Assembly: GCA_963713085.1 (NCBI GenBank)
Contig: CAVQKQ010000002.1
Span: 1-64,000, forward strand
Length of the DNA stretch: 64,000 bases
From: PFJX01 sp963713085
Lineage (GTDB): Bacteria; Pseudomonadota; Gammaproteobacteria; Burkholderiales; Thiobacillaceae
Reading direction: 5' to 3'
Part shown: positions 53,320 through 62,642 of the stretch, one piece after another
How the letters are laid out: the number at the start of each line of letters is the position of its first letter
How positions within the stretch are numbered: the stretch's first letter is position 1
Translations under genes and position numbers: made by a program
Notes under the pieces: generated by a model
Seen by the model: the letters and a program-made list of their open reading frames with translations, nothing else
Databases searched by the model: none
What the model was told of the DNA's origin: nothing

Positions 53320-54011
53320 AACGACCGTTTTACTAGGAGCGCCTTGATTTTGCCGATGGCGGCGGTGGGGTTCAAGCCCTTCGGACAGACTTCCACGCAA
53401 TTCATGATGCCGTGACAACGGAACAGGCGATAGGGATCTTCCAGGAAATCCAGGCGTTCGTCAGTGGCCTGATCCCGGGTATCCGCGATGAATCGGTAGC
53501 CCTGCAATAGGGCGGCCGGGCCGAGGAACTTGTCCGGATTCCACCAGAACGATGGGCAGGAGGTGGTGCAGCAGGCGCACAGGATGCATTCGTACAGTCC
53601 ATCCAGTTCAGCTCGGTCCCCGGGGCTCTGTAGCCGTTCATTCTCGGGTTCCGGGTCCAGGTTGATGAGATAAGGCTTCACGGCCCGGTAATGGCGGTAG
53701 AACTCGGCCATGTCCACGATCAGGTCGCGCACCACACCAAGACGCGGCAGTGGTCGGATCTCGATGGGCTGCTTCAGCCCTTCCAGGGCCGTGATGCAGG
53801 CCAGCACGTTGCGGCCGTTCACGTTCACGCCGTCGGAGCCGCACACCCCCTCCCGGCAGGAGCGCCGGAAGGACAGGGTTTCGTCCTGCTCCTTTAGGGC
53901 GATAAGGGCATCCAGCACCTTCCTGCCAATCGGATCGAAGGCCAGTTCGTAGTCCTGCATGCGCGGACCGGCGCCGGATTCCGGGTCGTAGCGGTAGATG
54001 CGGAATTTCAT
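53316..54011 (-). CDS. sdhB: Succinate dehydrogenase iron-sulfur subunit
   Basis: Carries electrons from SdhA to the membrane quinone site. The 231-residue protein has the [2Fe-2S] motif CREGVCGSDGVNVNGRNVLAC, the [4Fe-4S] motif CILCACCTTSCPSFWW and the last cluster motif CVEVCPKGLNP. The usual length and the position between sdhA and sdhE agree. Confidence 0.96.
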   Translation of the reverse strand: MKFRIYRYDPESGAGPRMQDYELAFDPIGRKVLDALIALKEQDETLSFRRSCREGVCGSDGVNVNGRNVLACITALEGLKQPIEIRPLPRLGVVRDLIVDMAEFYRHYRAVKPYLINLDPEPENERLQSPGDRAELDGLYECILCACCTTSCPSFWWNPDKFLGPAALLQGYRFIADTRDQATDERLDFLEDPYRLFRCHGIMNCVEVCPKGLNPTAAIGKIKALLVKRSL

Positions 54012-54019
54012 GGCGGCGC

Positions 54020-55780
54020 TCAGTAAGTGCGGGCCTTGGGCTGGAAGGTATCCACAGTCAGGGGCTTGAGGCGCACCGGCTTGTAGTCCAACTGGTCCCC
54101 ATCTAGGAAATAAAGGGTATGGCGCAGCCAGTGGTCGTCATCACGTTCGGGATGGTCCTCCCGGGTATGGGCGCCGCGGCTTTCGCTACGGGCCAGGGCA
54201 GAGACCAAGGTGGCCCGGGCGATGGGCAACAGGTTCTCCAGTTCCAGGGCCTCCAGGCGGGCGGTATTGAAGATTTTGCTGTGATCCTCGATGGCGGCAT
54301 CTGGCAGGCGGGCTTCCACCTGGTCCAGCTTGGCAATACCTTGTTGGAGCAGGTCTTCGCGGCGGTAAACACCGCAATGCTCCTGCAGGATGCGCTGCAT
54401 GTCAGCACGCAGGGTGGCCACTCTTTCCGTGCCCTGCCGCTTGTCCCAGCGGGACAGGCGGGACAGGGCCCGATCCACCTGTTCCTGGGGCAAGGGTCTG
54501 GGGAAGGGATTCTCGCGCAGATACTCGATCATGTGCCGGCCGGCGGCGCGACCGAACACCACCAGGTCCAGCAGGGAGTTCCCGCCCAGGCGATTGGCCC
54601 CGTGCACCGAGACGCAGGCGCATTCCCCCACGGCATACAGCCCGGGCACCGGTTCCTCGGGGCCGAATTTGAGTGGCGCCACCACCTGTCCATGCATGTT
54701 GGACGGGATGCCCCCCATCATGTAGTGGGCGGTGGGGGTGACCGGGATGGGTGACTCGCAGGGATCCACCCCGGCGAACTGCATGGACAGTTCCCGGATG
54801 CCGGGCAGCCGTTCCTTGATCGTGTCGGCGCCGATGTGATCGATCTTCAGGTAGACGAAGTCGCCGTGCTCCCCGCAGCCGCGTCCGGCCAGGATCTCCT
54901 GGGCGATGGCGCGGGATACCACGTCCCGGGAGGCGAGGTCCTTGGCGTTGGGCGCGTAGCGGGGCATGAAGCGCTCGCCGTCCTTGTTGAGCAGGTAGCC
55001 ACCCTCCCCGCGCACGCCTTCGGTGATCAGGCTGCCCACTTCGGGGATGCCGGTGGGATGGAACTGCCAGAACTCCATGTCCTCCAGGGGCAGGCCGGCC
55101 CGCAACACCATGCCCAAGCCGTCGCCGGTATTGATGTGGGCGTTGGTGGAGTGGCGGAAGATGCGGCAGGCGCCGCCGGTGGCCAGCAGGGTGGCACGGG
55201 ATTCGAACAGCCAGGGTTGCCCGGTTTCCATCTCCAGGGCCACCACGCCCAGGATATAGCCCTCCTCGTCCCGGATCAGTTCCAGGGCAAAGAACTCGTC
55301 GAAAAACTGGGTACGGGCGGCGATGTTGCGCTGGTACAGGGTGTGCAACAGGGCGTGGCCGGTACGGTCGGCGGCGGCGCAGGTGCGGATGGCCTGTTCG
55401 CCGCCGTAGTTCTGGGACTGGCCGCCGAACGGGCGCTGATAGATCTTGCCGTTGTCCAGGCGTGAGAACGGCAGGCCCATGTGTTCCAGTTCGTAGACAG
55501 CGCTGGCCGCGTTGCGGCACATGAATTCGATGGCGTCCTGGTCCCCCAGGTAATCCGACCCCTTTACCGTGTCGTACATGTGCCAATGCCAGTTGTCCTC
55601 CGAGACGTTGGCCAATGCCGCCGTAATGCCGCCCTGTGCGGAGACCGTGTGCGAGCGGGTGGGGAACACCTTGGAGATCACCGCCACCTTGAGGTCAGCC
55701 TGGGCCAGTTCCAGGGCGGCCCGTAGCCCGGAACCGCCACCGCCGACAATGACCGCGTCGAAGGTTCTCTTCGGGATCAA
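54020..55780 (-). CDS. sdhA: Succinate dehydrogenase flavoprotein subunit
   Basis: Oxidises succinate to fumarate in complex II. The 586-residue protein starts IPKRTFDAVIVGGGGSGLRAAL. It has the His that holds FAD covalently in VFPTRSHTVSAQGG, and the substrate and catalytic segments HPTGIPEVGSLITEG and NRLGGNSLLDLVVFGRAAG. The TTG at 55780 overlaps the sdhD stop (TTGA). A much longer open frame upstream is a shadow of sdhD. Confidence 0.95.
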   Translation of the reverse strand: MIPKRTFDAVIVGGGGSGLRAALELAQADLKVAVISKVFPTRSHTVSAQGGITAALANVSEDNWHWHMYDTVKGSDYLGDQDAIEFMCRNAASAVYELEHMGLPFSRLDNGKIYQRPFGGQSQNYGGEQAIRTCAAADRTGHALLHTLYQRNIAARTQFFDEFFALELIRDEEGYILGVVALEMETGQPWLFESRATLLATGGACRIFRHSTNAHINTGDGLGMVLRAGLPLEDMEFWQFHPTGIPEVGSLITEGVRGEGGYLLNKDGERFMPRYAPNAKDLASRDVVSRAIAQEILAGRGCGEHGDFVYLKIDHIGADTIKERLPGIRELSMQFAGVDPCESPIPVTPTAHYMMGGIPSNMHGQVVAPLKFGPEEPVPGLYAVGECACVSVHGANRLGGNSLLDLVVFGRAAGRHMIEYLRENPFPRPLPQEQVDRALSRLSRWDKRQGTERVATLRADMQRILQEHCGVYRREDLLQQGIAKLDQVEARLPDAAIEDHSKIFNTARLEALELENLLPIARATLVSALARSESRGAHTREDHPERDDDHWLRHTLYFLDGDQLDYKPVRLKPLTVDTFQPKARTY

Positions 55781-56121
55781 TTCGTTCCCCAAATAATGTC
55801 TGCGGCCCAAACCAGACAACCCAGATAGAGGGTGCCGAAGGTGAAATAGAGGGCAAGGCGCAGGACCAGGAAATGGACGTAATCGATGAACACCTCGCGC
55901 AGGCCGATCCAGGCATGGATCAGCAGCGACGCCACGAACAGCAACATGCCCGCCCGAACCGCCAGGGACTGGAACAAGCCGTGCCAGGTCTGGAAGTCGA
56001 GGGGGGCCGCGCTGACCACGCAGACCAGGAAGACCGGTACGAACAGCGCCATGTAGAGTGCGCTGGCCCGCTGGATCAGCCATAGATCCAAACCTCGTCG
56101 GGCGCCTCCGACGCGCCTCAT
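55777..56121 (-). CDS. sdhD: Succinate dehydrogenase membrane anchor subunit SdhD
   Basis: The 114-residue protein has three membrane helices (about 20-40, 55-80 and 90-112) and the heme-ligand region LIHAWIGLREVFIDYV. It pairs with SdhC to hold heme b and the quinone site. It overlaps sdhC and sdhA by four bases each. Confidence 0.92.
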   Translation of the reverse strand: MRRVGGARRGLDLWLIQRASALYMALFVPVFLVCVVSAAPLDFQTWHGLFQSLAVRAGMLLFVASLLIHAWIGLREVFIDYVHFLVLRLALYFTFGTLYLGCLVWAADIIWGTN

Positions 56122-56486
56122 ACAAACATCCCAAGGGCTGTCAGGACGATGGCGCCGATCAGGCTGATCCAGGCGGTCGCGCGGGCGGTCTCCCTGTCTT
56201 CTCCCTTGCCGACATCGAAACCCAGGTGGCGCATACCGGCCAGGAAGTGATGCAGGAAGGCCCAGGTCGCCAACGCTGCAATAAGCCAGCCCAGACCGCC
56301 GGAGAAGAAACCGCGCAACTGGTCGAACGCCTCGGGTGAACGCAGGGAGAGCATGAGGCTGTAAAGCAGGCAGGGAATGGCCAGGGAGAGGAACACGCCG
56401 CTGGCGCGATGCATGATCGAGACCACACCGCCGATCGGCAGACGGATCACGAGCAGGTTCAGGAAGAACGGGCGCCGGCTTGTCAT
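56118..56486 (-). CDS. sdhC: Succinate dehydrogenase cytochrome b556 subunit SdhC
   Basis: The 122-residue protein begins MTSRRPFFLNLLVIRLPIGG. The quinone-site motif SIMHRASGVFLSL and the heme His in HHFLAGMRHLGFD are present, with three membrane helices. ATG 56486 is preferred over the longer frame starting at 56540, since RPxxLNL normally lies at the N-terminus. It is the first gene of the sdh-gltA-sucA series. Confidence 0.92.
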   Translation of the reverse strand: MTSRRPFFLNLLVIRLPIGGVVSIMHRASGVFLSLAIPCLLYSLMLSLRSPEAFDQLRGFFSGGLGWLIAALATWAFLHHFLAGMRHLGFDVGKGEDRETARATAWISLIGAIVLTALGMFV

Positions 56487-56586
56487 GTCTCCATCCTCGT
56501 TAGGCCGGATTGCCGGCCCCGATGTCGTTTCGCATCGCAAAAGGTGAGCGCATTAAACGCTTATTGCGCTGCACAATCAACCCGGA

Positions 56587-58041
56587 TTATTCGATGGTTT
56601 CTCCATGCCAGCCCATGGGGGACAGTCCTCGCGCCAGGGCGCCGTCTTCCAGGCTACGGAGGAAATGGGATGGGCCCGTGGCATAGAGGTCGGTATGGCT
56701 CAGGTCCGGGTGATTGGCAAGGATGGCCTCGCAAACCCTTTTGCCGCCGGGGGCCGTATCCAGGGGATGGTAATGGAAGTTGTCCAGCGCATCCGTCCAG
56801 GCCCGGCACAGGTTGTCCTGGTAATGGCCCAGGTCGCTCGCCGCCCAGTACAGGTGCATGGTTTCCGCCAGTTCAAGGCTCATCGCATGCTGGATCAGGC
56901 TTTTCACGGGGGCGAATCCGTCTTCCCAGGCCACGAAGATCACCGGCCGGCGGGAATCCAGCTGGATTACGAAGCGGCCCTGGGGACCTTCGATCCGGAC
57001 CGGGTCTTCCCTGCCCAGGCCATCGAACACCTTGCGGGCGAATGGGCGGTTGTCGCGCCGCACATGGAGCTCGATATGACGATCCTCGCATGGGCAACTC
57101 GCCACGTAATACTCCCCGAGCACGCCATCGGCATTCAGGGTCACGCGTTGGCCCGCCAGGAAGCGCAAACGCTGGCTGCGTGGCGCCAGCAGGTGCAGGG
57201 CGGCGATGTGCTCGTTCAGATACTCCACCGACTTTACCTTGGTCAATATCTCCTGATGGGGAATGTCCGCGGCACCGCTTACGTTGGCCTCGATCTCCAC
57301 ATCGGTGATGGCCGTATAGGAGCAGAGCAGGAAGGCGCCGTTGTTCCGATCGATTTCCTTGAATGCGAAGTCGTGGGGGTGGACCTTCCTCACCTGGCCG
57401 GACACCAGGCGCGCCTGGCATTCGCCGCAATTGCCGTTGCTGCAGCCGTAATCCAGCGGGATACCGGCGCGCAGGGCCGCCTCCAGCAGCGTGTCGTTGC
57501 CTTCCACGAAGAACTCGTGGCCCGAGGGTTGTACCGTGACATGGGCGGACATGATGCGCATCACACTCTCTTGGGCCAGCAGGGCCTCGGCGCGTTCCGC
57601 ACCCTGCGGAACCGCGTCGATTTCTCGCTTGAGCCATTGTTTGACACCGGCCACGGCATCCGAAGTCGCCGCGCCACCCGTTTCCGCAACGTCGTTGAGC
57701 TTGTCACCGAGAAAGCGGAACACCTCGTCGTAATGCAACAGCAGGGATTTGGCGGCGGCGAATTCCTTGCCGAGTTCGTACAGACGTTCCGCCAGTACCA
57801 CCTTGTCCGGCAGGGTGCGTTCGAACACGCGCCGGCCGAAGGCCTTTTCCTTGATTTCCTCCACACGCTGGTACTCGCCGTCCTCCTCCCATTGGACGTC
57901 GGGGAAGACGCGCAACAGTTCTTCCATGTCGACCATGCCGTCGAAGGTTTGCAGTTCGCCGTCATGGATCATGCGCTGAATGACACTGCGGGATTGGCCA
58001 ACCAGGCGGGCCACGCGGGAGAGGGGAAGGTAATGGGGCAT
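56587..58041 (-). CDS. Fusion of a helix-turn-helix domain, [2Fe-2S] ferredoxin and FNR-type reductase
   Basis: The 484-residue protein has an N-terminal excisionase/MerR-like helix-turn-helix (LPLSRVARLVGQSRSVIQRM, about residues 4-24) and a helical middle (about 50-160). A plant-type [2Fe-2S] domain follows (about 165-255), with CSNGNCGECQARLVSGQV and a fourth Cys in FLLCSYT. The C-terminal oxidoreductase module (about 265-484) has LAGQRVTL, EYYVASCP in place of the FAD motif RxYS, and YATGPSHFL. The Arg that usually contacts flavin is missing. It may be a redox-responsive DNA-binding protein or an enzyme that lost that function. No signal peptide. Confidence 0.75.
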   Translation of the reverse strand: MPHYLPLSRVARLVGQSRSVIQRMIHDGELQTFDGMVDMEELLRVFPDVQWEEDGEYQRVEEIKEKAFGRRVFERTLPDKVVLAERLYELGKEFAAAKSLLLHYDEVFRFLGDKLNDVAETGGAATSDAVAGVKQWLKREIDAVPQGAERAEALLAQESVMRIMSAHVTVQPSGHEFFVEGNDTLLEAALRAGIPLDYGCSNGNCGECQARLVSGQVRKVHPHDFAFKEIDRNNGAFLLCSYTAITDVEIEANVSGAADIPHQEILTKVKSVEYLNEHIAALHLLAPRSQRLRFLAGQRVTLNADGVLGEYYVASCPCEDRHIELHVRRDNRPFARKVFDGLGREDPVRIEGPQGRFVIQLDSRRPVIFVAWEDGFAPVKSLIQHAMSLELAETMHLYWAASDLGHYQDNLCRAWTDALDNFHYHPLDTAPGGKRVCEAILANHPDLSHTDLYATGPSHFLRSLEDGALARGLSPMGWHGETIE

Positions 58042-58123
58042 AGACTGATAATAGCCAGCGCCCCCGCTGCCGTAAAACAGCAACCCTGAATATGCGGATG
58101 GTCTGATGGGCTGCCGCGCTACG

Positions 58124-59734
58124 TTAGCGGGCAGTCGACTCCACGCGGTTGCGCCCGCCCTGCTTGGCCGCGTACAAGGCATGATCCACCCGCTGCAGCA
58201 ATGCCTGCAGATCATCGCCATCCTCGACCTGGGCAAGGCCGATGCTGACCGTGACCACAGCCTCGCTATCACCGACGGGAATACGGATCTGTTCGGTCCT
58301 GCCACGAATGCGCTCGGCCACCGGATGGGCTTCCTGGCGACCGGTTTCCGGCAGGAAGACGGCGAACTCCTCGCCTCCCAGTCGGCCGGCCATGTCCTGG
58401 GTGCGTAGGCAACTGGACAGCGTGTCGGCGAAGGACTTGAGGACCTCGTCTCCAACGGCATGGCCGTACCGGTCGTTGATCTGCTTGAAGTGGTCCAGAT
58501 CCAGCATCAGTACACTCAGGGGATGGTTGTAGCGCTTGCGCCTTCCCAGTTCGACCATAAGTTGCGCCATGAAAAAGCGCCGGTTTGGCAATCCAGTGAG
58601 GCCATCGGTATTGGCGAGGCGTTCCAGGTCGTCCTGGAGGCGGCGCCTCTCCACGATTTCCTGGCGTAAGGCCCGGTTGAGACGGGAAAAATAGATGCTG
58701 ATCCAGACCGCCAGGGACACGACCAGCAGGGCAGACGCCGAAATGAGCGTGACCCGGGAGTAGTCCTGGGGCGCCGGTTCACGTTCATAAAGGAATCCGT
58801 CCAGGGGGAAGTTCGCCGGCATCATGCCCAGCTCCGCGTAAGTATCGGCGATGTGTCGCCAGCGCCCGGTGTTCATGTGGCCGATCTCCACCAGCTCCGG
58901 CGTCATCAGGCGTCGAGTCTGCTCGGCCTCGAACATCAGGTGTTCCAGAGAATGGCGTTGGCTGTAACGGTCGAAAATCAGCCGGGCGATCTCCTGTCGA
59001 TGGGACAGGGCGTAATACCAGCCCCTGAGGGTGGCATCCAGGAAGCGCTTGACCCGGTCGGGATGGTCCGCCAGTTCGCGGTCCGTGGTGAACAGCACGT
59101 CGCCGTAGAAATCGATGCCGGCGGCACGGGGAGAAAACTGGCTGAAGGGTATCCGCGCCTTTTCCAGCAGAAACACCTCATCGGTGGAATATGCCGGCAT
59201 GGCGTCCACCGACCCGTCGATCAGGGCCTGAAGGTCGAAACTTTGCTGCCGCTGGGTCGTCTTGAACGGCACGCCCTCGCTCTTCAGGTACGCCTCCAAC
59301 TCGGCCGCGTCGGGCCCAAGCAGCAGACGCCGGTAGGCCAGGTCATGCAGGTTGTCGATGCCCCGGTCCCTGCGGGCCAGCAGCACCATCGGGGAATGCT
59401 GGAAGATGGCGGCCAGGGCCGCGACAGGCTTGCCGCGCGCCCGTTCCACCACCAGATCGGAACCGTGAACCCCGAATTCCGCATCGCTGCGCAACACCAC
59501 GTCGATGGCCGATTCGCTGGAATGGGCTTCCATGATCTCAACATCCAGGCCCGCCTCCCGGTAATACCCCTGCTCCAGGGCGGCGTAGAACCCCGCGAAC
59601 TGAAACTGGTGCAACCACTTGAGCTGCAGGCGAACCCTTTCCAAGGGATGCGCCTCGGCACCTGATGCCGGAGACAGGGCGGCCAGCAGCAACAGACTGA
59701 TGGCTAGGGTGATCAACCGCCTGGATAATTTCAT
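58124..59734 (-). CDS. Diguanylate cyclase with a periplasmic NMT1/ThiY-like sensor domain
   Basis: The 536-residue protein has a signal peptide or first helix, then an ABC-type substrate-binding domain of the NMT1/ThiY group (about 30-300: LQLKWLHQFQFAGFYAALEQGYY). A membrane helix (ASALLVVSLAVWISIYF, about 333-349) and a short coiled coil follow. The GGDEF domain (about 375-530) has the active motif GGEEF and the upstream DLDHFKQINDRYGH. It would make c-di-GMP in response to a ligand, perhaps a pyrimidine or similar small compound. It has no neighbouring transporter genes. Confidence 0.88.
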   Translation of the reverse strand: MKLSRRLITLAISLLLLAALSPASGAEAHPLERVRLQLKWLHQFQFAGFYAALEQGYYREAGLDVEIMEAHSSESAIDVVLRSDAEFGVHGSDLVVERARGKPVAALAAIFQHSPMVLLARRDRGIDNLHDLAYRRLLLGPDAAELEAYLKSEGVPFKTTQRQQSFDLQALIDGSVDAMPAYSTDEVFLLEKARIPFSQFSPRAAGIDFYGDVLFTTDRELADHPDRVKRFLDATLRGWYYALSHRQEIARLIFDRYSQRHSLEHLMFEAEQTRRLMTPELVEIGHMNTGRWRHIADTYAELGMMPANFPLDGFLYEREPAPQDYSRVTLISASALLVVSLAVWISIYFSRLNRALRQEIVERRRLQDDLERLANTDGLTGLPNRRFFMAQLMVELGRRKRYNHPLSVLMLDLDHFKQINDRYGHAVGDEVLKSFADTLSSCLRTQDMAGRLGGEEFAVFLPETGRQEAHPVAERIRGRTEQIRIPVGDSEAVVTVSIGLAQVEDGDDLQALLQRVDHALYAAKQGGRNRVESTAR

Positions 59735-59798
59735 GGGGCCGGATTATCTCCGCCCGGACCTTCGAGGTATATGCCCAGGGTCACTGTAAAATCGCCCG

Positions 59799-61487
59799 AT
59801 GCTTAACCTGCGTACCCGCCCTGTGCCGACACGGGCCAGTTCGGACCTGATTCGGTCGGGCATGCCCCCTTTGCTGGCCCGCCTCTATGCCAGCCGCGGG
59901 GTGGCTGGCCCCCACGAACTGCGCCAGGGCCTGGTGGAATTGCTTCCCTATGGCCAACTCCTTAATTGCGAAGCCGCGGCGGCGCGTCTTGCCGATGCCA
60001 TCGCCCGCCAGGAACGCCTGCTGGTGGTGGCCGACTACGATGCCGACGGCGCCACCGCCTGTACGGTGGCGGTGAGTGGACTCACGGCCATGGGCGCCCT
60101 GGTGGAGTATCTGGTGCCCAACCGCTTCGACTACGGATACGGACTCTCCCCGGAGATCGTGCATCTGGCAGCGGAACGCCATCCCCATCTGCTCATCACC
60201 GTGGACAACGGCATCGCCGCCCACGCGGGGGTCGATGAGGCCCATCGTCTGGGCATGGAGGTCCTGGTGACCGACCACCACCTGGCCGGCGATTCCCTGC
60301 CCAACGCCCTGATAGTCAATCCCAACCAGCCCGGCTGCCCCTTCCCCAGCAAGAACCTTGCGGGCGTCGGGGTCATGTTCTACGTCCTCATGGCCCTGCG
60401 CGCCGAACTGCGCAGACGCGGCAAGTTTGCCGGCCACCCGGAACCCAACCTGGCCGAACTGCTTGACCTGGTGGCCCTGGGCACCGTGGCGGACGTGGTG
60501 CGGCTGGATGCCAACAACCGCCTGCTGGTAGCCCAGGGCGTCACCCGCATGCGCAAGGGGCTGGCCCGGCCGGGCATCCAGGCCCTGTTCAGCGCGGCTG
60601 GCCGCAAGCCGGAACGGGCCGGGTCGGAAGACCTGGGCTTCGTCGTGGGTCCCCGCCTCAATGCCGCCGGCCGCCTGGCCGACATGAGCCTGGGCATCGA
60701 ATGCCTTCTGGCCGGCAGCCTGACCACCGCCCTGCCCCTGGCCAGGGAGTTGGACCGACTCAACCGGGAACGGCGCGAAATCGAAGCGGACATGCAGGAC
60801 CAGGCCCTGGCCCTGCTTGAAGGTATCGAGGTGGAGGACGGTGCCAGCCTCACCCTGTTCGACCCCGGCTGGCATCAGGGCGTGGTGGGGCTGCTGGCCT
60901 CCCGCCTGAAAGAACGTCACCACCGCCCTACCCTGGTCTTCGCCGATGGCGGCGACGGTCTGCTCAAGGGTTCGGGAAGGTCCATACCCGGCCTGCACCT
61001 GCGCGATGCCCTGGATGCGGTGGATCGCCATCATCCCGGCCTGATCCTGAAATTCGGCGGCCATGCCGCCGCCGCCGGCCTGACGATCCGACGCGAGGGG
61101 CTGGAGGCATTCCGTGACGCCTTCGAGACCGTCTCCCGGGAAACCCTCAGTGAGGCGGACCTCACCCGGGTCATCGAAACCGATGGGGAATTGCCTCCCG
61201 CCGAATTCACCCTGGCGAACGCCGAGGCCATCCGCAACGTAGTCTGGGGACAAGGCTTTCCGTCCCCCGCTTTTCAGGGCGAATTCACGGTCCAGAGCCA
61301 GCGCCTGGTGGGGGAAAAACACCTCAAGCTGCGGCTGAGTGGAACCGGCATGGCCGCGGAGGCCATGCTGTTTTTCCACGACACGCCCCTGCCGGGGCGC
61401 ATCCAGGCGGTCTATCGCCTGGAGGTGAACGAATGGAACGGCAACCGCACGCTCCAGCTCAATCTGGCCCATTGGGAGGGGATGTGA
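59799..61487 (+). CDS. recJ: Single-stranded-DNA exonuclease RecJ
   Basis: 5'-3' ssDNA exonuclease of recombination and mismatch repair. The 562-residue protein has the DHH phosphoesterase motifs VVADYDADGATACTVAV (motif I), LLITVDNGIAAH, VTDHHLAGDSLPNALIVNP (DHH) and the DHHA1 motif LILKFGGHAAAAGLTI. The ATG at 59799 gives MLNLRTRPVPTRASSD, short of the longest homologues. It stands alone. Confidence 0.94.
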   Translation: MLNLRTRPVPTRASSDLIRSGMPPLLARLYASRGVAGPHELRQGLVELLPYGQLLNCEAAAARLADAIARQERLLVVADYDADGATACTVAVSGLTAMGALVEYLVPNRFDYGYGLSPEIVHLAAERHPHLLITVDNGIAAHAGVDEAHRLGMEVLVTDHHLAGDSLPNALIVNPNQPGCPFPSKNLAGVGVMFYVLMALRAELRRRGKFAGHPEPNLAELLDLVALGTVADVVRLDANNRLLVAQGVTRMRKGLARPGIQALFSAAGRKPERAGSEDLGFVVGPRLNAAGRLADMSLGIECLLAGSLTTALPLARELDRLNRERREIEADMQDQALALLEGIEVEDGASLTLFDPGWHQGVVGLLASRLKERHHRPTLVFADGGDGLLKGSGRSIPGLHLRDALDAVDRHHPGLILKFGGHAAAAGLTIRREGLEAFRDAFETVSRETLSEADLTRVIETDGELPPAEFTLANAEAIRNVVWGQGFPSPAFQGEFTVQSQRLVGEKHLKLRLSGTGMAAEAMLFFHDTPLPGRIQAVYRLEVNEWNGNRTLQLNLAHWEGM

Positions 61488-61635
61488 ATGTCATTGGGTA
61501 ACGGCTTGTCCAATGATGTTGGAGAGCTTGGAGGTCGCTGCGAGTCGGACAAGGGTGTTGTTGATGTATCCGTAGTCCCGCAGCAGTCCGGGGGAGGCCC
61601 TAAACTTGAACAATTGCAACGCACGCGGAAGATCC

Positions 61636-62322
61636 ATGCCCTTGAATTCAGACTTGCGGCAACGCATTGCGATCGATACCGGCCAACTCGATTGGCTGAT
61701 TGATGCGGCCACCGGCCTACGACTGAAACCATTGTCGAGTGGCTCACCCGGTCCGGCCCAGAGCACCAACATTGTCGAATATCCCGCTGGCGCATGCATC
61801 GACGATATCGCGCTCCAAGGCGCCGAGATTCTCGTCCTGACCGGACGTCTGGAAGATGAGTCCGGCGACTATCCGCCGGGCAGCTATCTCAGACTGCCGC
61901 CGGCCTGTTCTTGGCAATTGACCAGCGTGGCGGGTTGCAGTCTGTTCATCAAGAGCGGGGAACCGGTAACGGGGGATGGCCGGGAAAGGGCAGCACTGCG
62001 CCCGCGCGATCGCACCTGGCACCCCGGGCTCGTTCCGGGACTGCGCGTGCTTTCGCTGGGCGAATCCGAGGGAACGCAAACCGCCTTGGTTGAATGGGCA
62101 CCTGGCACCCAGTTCCAGTACCACCGCCACTACGGAGGCGAAGAGATATTCGTGATGGAAGGGGTTTTCCAGGACGAGCACGGTGACTACCCTGCCGGCA
62201 CCTGGCTACGTTCGCCGCACATGAGCGCACACGTGCCGTTCAGTGAACCGGGTTGCCTGATATTCGTTAAGGTAGGGCACCTGCCGATAGAGCACGGACC
62301 GAGCCACGCCGGCAATGGCTGA
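61636..62322 (+). CDS. ChrR-like double-cupin protein
   Basis: The 228-residue protein contains two cupin units related to the C-terminal domain of anti-sigma factor ChrR. The second (about 130-210) has a likely zinc or iron site in QYHRHYGGEEIFVMEG. The first (about 45-115) has the same strand pattern but no His. There is no N-terminal sigma-binding domain and no sigma factor gene nearby, so it is probably not a true anti-sigma factor. A TTG at 61606 would extend the frame, but the ATG at 61636 fits better. Confidence 0.75.
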   Translation: MPLNSDLRQRIAIDTGQLDWLIDAATGLRLKPLSSGSPGPAQSTNIVEYPAGACIDDIALQGAEILVLTGRLEDESGDYPPGSYLRLPPACSWQLTSVAGCSLFIKSGEPVTGDGRERAALRPRDRTWHPGLVPGLRVLSLGESEGTQTALVEWAPGTQFQYHRHYGGEEIFVMEGVFQDEHGDYPAGTWLRSPHMSAHVPFSEPGCLIFVKVGHLPIEHGPSHAGNG

Positions 62323-62642
62323 TGACCCTGGTCCGGCGCAACCTGGAAGGCGGTCAACTGGACTCAGCTCTCAAGGCCGGCAGCTGTAAGTTGATATCTG
62401 CATCGGACCGGAGCCGGCCAACACCGGCCCGTCACTGAGCCAGGAAGTCACGCTTCTGGGTGACTGCTGTACTTCGGCAGCTGTCATCCGCAAACATGGG
62501 ATGGTCGGCAAGTCATCGGCCGATACGTCCCTTTACCCTGCGCGGCAAATCGTGATTTTCGGCTTTCTGGGCAGCCGACAGGTTGCAACTTACAATTTCC
62601 CGAATGAGCTAGACTGACTTTGTCGTCCTCTGGGGGATAGCC
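62323..62642. other. Non-coding stretch before the Gln-rich secreted protein gene
   Basis: No gene seen in 320 bp. It contains GC-rich inverted segments of intergenic-repeat type (for example ggagccggccaacaccggcccg near 62410), akin in style to those at 14-16.7 kb though without an obvious long match. The promoter of the next gene should lie in its last 100 bp. Confidence 0.45.

Noticed and set aside
53316..56134. N-terminal extension of sdhA by more than 100 residues
   Set aside because: The added part is a shadow of sdhD; the TTG at 55780 gives the family N-terminus.
61491..61637. 48-codon leftward frame between recJ and the cupin gene
   Set aside because: Moderately protein-like (LLRDYGYINNTLVRL) but very short and without a ribosome site or recognised family; possibly a gene remnant, not annotated.
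61488..61703. Rightward 71-codon frame directly after recJ
   Set aside because: Overlaps the cupin gene in another frame and has no ribosome site of note or recognised motif.
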